From assembly GCF_017352195.1 (NCBI RefSeq), contig NZ_CP071445.1, forward strand, positions 1,116,001 to 1,180,000: DNA of 64,000 nt. Direction: 5' to 3'. This document shows positions 57,621 to 64,000 of this stretch, piece after piece (the stretch's first letter is position 1; the number at the start of each line of letters is the position of its first letter). This DNA is from Sedimentibacter sp. zth1 (lineage in GTDB: Bacteria > Bacillota > Clostridia > Tissierellales > Sedimentibacteraceae). The notes under the pieces were generated by a model that was given only the letters and a program-made list of their open reading frames with translations, did not search any database and was not told where the DNA came from. Made by a program: the position numbers and the translations under genes.

Positions 57621-58076
57621 TTATTTTTCTATTTCCAGTAGATATTTTTTAATATTTAAACCACTTGCATAACCAACCAATGAACCATCGGAACCTATAA
57701 CTCTGTGTCATGGTACTATTATTGATATTGGATTTTTGTTATTTGCCATTCCTACAGCTCTGTATGATTTTGAATTTCCTATAGCAATAGCTATATCTTT
57801 ATAACTTCTCGTTTCTCCATAAGGTATATTTAATAATTCTCTCCATACTTTTTTTTGAAATTCTGTGCCATTTAACATCAATGGAACATTAAATACTTTT
57901 CTTTGTCCATTAAAATATTCCGTTAATTGCTTAACTACTTCATCGGATAATTTTGAATCTTCAATTACTAAATTTTCATAATTATCTACAATAGTTATTG
58001 ATGTTATGTAATCTTTAAAATAAACTATTTTAATTAACCCAACTGGCGAATTAAAGTAAGTATATTTCTCATCCAT
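57621..58076 (-). CDS. ogt: O6-alkylguanine-DNA methyltransferase with in-frame TGA at the active-site Cys (candidate selenoprotein)
   Basis: 151 residues if the TGA at 57708-57710 is decoded as selenocysteine (residue 123). Start ATG at 58076 after GAGAGGCGG. It has the full MGMT layout: N-terminal beta domain, F-Q-K-K-V-W-R-E-L-L, I-P-Y-G-E-T-R-S-Y-K-D-I-A, Y-R-A-V-G-M-A-N-N-K-N-P-I, then I-I-V-P-U-H-R-V-I-G-S-D-G-S-L-V-G-Y-A-S-G-L. The family motif is P-C-H-R; the acceptor Cys is the TGA. The 28 codons after it are intact and reach a TAA with a terminator beyond. A hairpin with a G-starting loop lies 21 nt past the TGA. The alternative is a single C-to-stop mutation (TGC/TGT to TGA). The enzyme transfers alkyl groups from O6-guanine to itself. 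Confidence 0.75.
57669..57698 (-). promoter_or_regulatory. Candidate bSECIS hairpin downstream of the MGMT TGA
   Basis: mRNA stem AUAG-(GUU)-CCGAU, loop GGUUC, AUUGG-(UUGG)-UUAU. The loop starts with G and lies 21 nt after the UGA, within the known bacterial range (about 16-37). Coding constraint could also give a weak hairpin; folding energy was not computed. Confidence 0.55.
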
Positions 58077-58202
58077 TAAATTACCGCCTCTCAATCTTTT
58101 ATACTAATATAATATTATTATATCATGTATTAATTGCTATTTAATATGAAGATATTTTTTTTTGTATTATTATAAGCATTATATATAAAACAATTGAGAA
58201 AT

Positions 58203-58226
58203 AAAAAAGCACTTATTGCTAAGTAC
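58203..58226 (-). terminator. Terminator of the rrn4-tRNA operon
   Basis: A short stem GTACTTA/TAAGTGC followed by six T on the minus strand, about 35 nt past tRNA-Arg. Confidence 0.7.
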
Positions 58227-58259
58227 ATTTAAATCAATTTACAATATATTTTGTGTAAT

Positions 58260-58336
58260 TGGTGCACCCTAAGGGATTCGAACCCATGACCTTTCGGTTC
58301 GTAGCCGAACACTCTATCCAACTGAGCTAAGGGTGC
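58260..58336 (-). tRNA. tRNA-Arg (ACG)
   Basis: Loop CTACGAA (ACG; A34 would be inosine), encoded CCA. Present only in this array. Confidence 0.95.
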
Positions 58337-58344
58337 ATATAAAT

Positions 58345-58418
58345 TGGAGGCGCCACCCAGATTTGAACTGGGGATGAGGGTGTTGCAGACCCGTACCTTA
58401 CCACTTGGCTATAGCGCC
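58345..58418 (-). tRNA. tRNA-Cys (GCA)
   Basis: Identical to the copy at 44103. Confidence 0.95.
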
Positions 58419-58436
58419 TTAATAATATAAAAAAAA

Positions 58437-58514
58437 TGGGGTAAATAGTGGGAATCGAACCCACGACCTCCAGAGCCACAATCTGGCGCGCTAGCCGACT
58501 GCGCCATATCTACC
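58437..58514 (-). tRNA. tRNA-His (GTG), G37 form
   Basis: Loop TTGTGGC. It differs from 44194 by A9 to G9 and A37 to G37; the rest, including G-1, is the same. Confidence 0.93.
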
Positions 58515-58523
58515 ATAATTTTT

Positions 58524-58597
58524 TGGAGCGGGTGAAGGGAATCGGACCCTCGCAACCAGCTTGGAAGGCTGGGGCTCTACCACTGAGCTACACCCGC
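58524..58597 (-). tRNA. tRNA-Gly (TCC) with C55
   Basis: Same as 44281, including the unusual TCCGATT T loop. Confidence 0.93.
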
Positions 58598-58629
58598 ATT
58601 ATATGCGTTTTAACATTTTTTGTTACTTT

Positions 58630-58704
58630 TGGAGCGGAAGACGAGATTCGAACTCGCGACCCTCGCCTTGGCAAGGCGATGCTCTACCACTGAGCCACTT
58701 CCGC
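58630..58704 (-). tRNA. tRNA-Gly (GCC)
   Basis: Same as 44387. Confidence 0.95.
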
Positions 58705-58718
58705 ATTTTAAACTTAAT

Positions 58719-58803
58719 TGGTGGGAAGGACTGGATTCGAACCAGTGAAGGCGTTGCCAACGGATTTACAGTCCGTCCCCTTTAGCCACTCGGGAACCCT
58801 CCC
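58719..58803 (-). tRNA. tRNA-Tyr (GTA)
   Basis: Same as 44476. Confidence 0.95.
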
Positions 58804-58895
58804 ATATTTTCAGTAAAATTATTTTCCGCAACATGGCTTACGCCGTTGCGTCTTTCGCATTGTGTATTGAAATTACTCCGTAATTTCTGCGAAAA
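58804..58895 (-). repeat. Hairpin module next to tRNA-Thr in the rrn4 array
   Basis: Nested palindrome CGCAAC-AT-GGC-TTAC-GCC-GTTGCG (about 58829-58852) and AAATTAC-TCC-GTAATTT (about 58870-58886). The first matches, in reverse complement, the one in the rrn3 leader insert. It and tRNA-Thr together are absent from the rrn3 array. Confidence 0.7.
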
Positions 58896-58971
<76 letters not shown>

Positions 58972-58994
58972 ATGTATCTTGTTTTTATTGAAAA

Positions 58995-59071
58995 TGGCGA
59001 CTTGGATGGGGTTCGAACCCACGACCTCCAGCGTGACAGGCTGGCATTCTAACCAACTGAACTACCAAGCC
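58995..59071 (-). tRNA. tRNA-Asp (GTC)
   Basis: Same as 44582. Confidence 0.95.
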
Positions 59072-59090
59072 ACATTCAATTTTGTAAAAA

Positions 59091-59166
59091 TGGTGGAAAC
59101 AATAGGGCTCGAACCTATGACCCCCTGCTTGTAAGGCAGATGCTCTCCCAACTGAGCTATGCTTCC
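59091..59166 (-). tRNA. tRNA-Val (TAC)
   Basis: Same as 44678. Confidence 0.95.
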
Positions 59167-59184
59167 ATGTTTTTTATTTTGTAA

Positions 59185-59259
59185 TGGTGACCCTACCGAG
59201 ACTCGAACTCGGGTTACTTCCGTGAAAGGGAAGTGTCTTAACCGCTTGACCATAGGGCC
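59185..59259 (-). tRNA. tRNA-Glu (TTC)
   Basis: Same as 44772. Confidence 0.95.
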
Positions 59260-59267
59260 TTTTATTT

Positions 59268-59344
59268 TGGTAGCGGCGAACGGATTTGAACCGCTGACAC
59301 TGCGGGTATGAACCGCATGCTCTAGCCAACTGAGCTACGCCGCC
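59268..59344 (-). tRNA. tRNA-Met (CAT), elongator
   Basis: Same as 44855. Confidence 0.9.
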
Positions 59345-59378
59345 ATTCTCGTAATTGTCAGTATTACTTCTATATTTT

Positions 59379-59454
59379 TGGTAGCGGGGACAGGATTCGA
59401 ACCTATGACCTTCGGGTTATGAGCCCGACGAGCTTCCAGCTGCTCCACCCCGCG
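59379..59454 (-). tRNA. tRNA-fMet (CAT), initiator
   Basis: Same as 44966. Confidence 0.95.
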
Positions 59455-59470
59455 ACAATTTAATTTAAAA

Positions 59471-59559
59471 TGGTACCGAAGACCAGACTTGAACTGGTAC
59501 GTTCTTTAGGGAACGCAGGATTTTAAGTCCTGTGCGTCTGCCAATTCCGCCACTCCGGC
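59471..59559 (-). tRNA. tRNA-Leu (TAA)
   Basis: Same as 45058. Confidence 0.95.
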
Positions 59560-59566
59560 ACATTCA

Positions 59567-59641
59567 TGGCTCCGAGGGTGGGGCTCGAACCCACGACCTA
59601 CCGGTTAACAGCCGGTTGCTCCACCATTGAGCTACCTCGGA
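59567..59641 (-). tRNA. tRNA-Asn (GTT)
   Basis: Same as 45154; first tRNA after the rrn4 5S. Confidence 0.95.
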
Positions 59642-59673
59642 ATATCTATTCTAATTAAATATTTAGATATTAA

Positions 59674-59789
<116 letters not shown>

Positions 59790-60099
59790 TTAGTATAACT
59801 CGTTCTTTTTCATCAACTCTACGTCATTACTCATTCTTTCGTCAGTTACGTACCTATTGTACATGCCTTCCTCATTCATTCGTATTCCTTGATTTGATAA
59901 AAAATTACTTCGTTATATTGTATATTAAGTTATCATTAAATTGAAAGTTTGAACTTTCAAAATCGCATAGGAAAATATTTTCGAGATTTGTCCGACTACA
60001 TCACAAATCTATTTACTCACTTACGTTCGTATAGATTTGGATTTCGCTGGATCTGACCTACCATCCATTTGAGAATCAAATGGGGTTAGGATCATTATT

Positions 60100-64000
<3,901 letters not shown>

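Noticed and set aside
57708-58094. 128-aa truncated methyltransferase ending at the TGA
   Set aside because: It would lack the catalytic motif entirely, while the following frame is perfectly conserved; the longer reading was preferred. The TTG at 58094 is also a poorer start than ATG 58076.

Overview
The window comes from an AT-rich Clostridia-type Firmicute chromosome. The evidence is the strong AGGAGG ribosome sites, frequent TTG/GTG starts, 16S sequence style, iron-transport and MMPL operons of clostridial type, and an ISL3 remnant. The genus cannot be fixed from the sequence alone. All four rRNA operons and most genes lie on the minus strand, so replication probably runs from high to low coordinates (inference).

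Layout, left to right. A ParB-like fragment runs off the left edge; then a GPP34-HD gene pair (756-2042). rrn1 (16S-23S-5S, 2790-8321) follows with three tandem promoters. A glutamate-synthase-like FMN enzyme and a DUF2812 protein come next. A four-gene exopolysaccharide operon (11732-18775) has a triple NodB protein, a PilZ-GT2 synthase, a degenerate deacetylase with a lectin-like tail, and a GH18. After a 4-tRNA operon lie an orphan isoprenoid-synthase-fold protein and a TetR-DUF308-MMPL-YhgE-like membrane operon, with a divergent APH-type kinase. rrn2 (tRNA-Ala in its spacer, 7 tRNAs downstream) is followed by an iron island (34473-38793: feoA-feoA-feoB-Cys-rich peptide-DtxR, then DUF2325-DUF3793). 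Next come a broken YibE/F gene, an orphan 5S-tRNA operon lacking 16S/23S, a membrane GDPD and an ISL3 relic. rrn3 carries 12 tRNAs. UDG4, ClpB, two tandem archaeal-type ornithine-cyclodeaminase-like genes and an O6-alkylguanine methyltransferase lie between it and rrn4, which carries 14 tRNAs and runs off the right edge.

Most notable observations. (1) The methyltransferase gene has an in-frame TGA exactly at the catalytic Cys of its P-C-H-R motif. A complete C-terminus follows, and a bSECIS-like hairpin lies 21 nt downstream: a candidate selenocysteine MGMT. (2) Three TTAGT-N4-ACTAA palindromes sit at the feo promoter/5'UTR and upstream of DUF2325-DUF3793, suggesting a DtxR-type iron regulon. 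(3) Stable-RNA operons share an initial transcribed motif (AAAGCTGTCG-like) after 17-bp-spaced promoters. Their spacers are mosaics of small hairpin modules present or absent between paralogous operons. (4) A PilZ-linked polysaccharide synthase sits in a pga-like but distinct gene set.

Limits: no database search was run. Family calls rest on recognised motifs; rRNA ends are set by conserved terminal sequences and may be off by a few bases.
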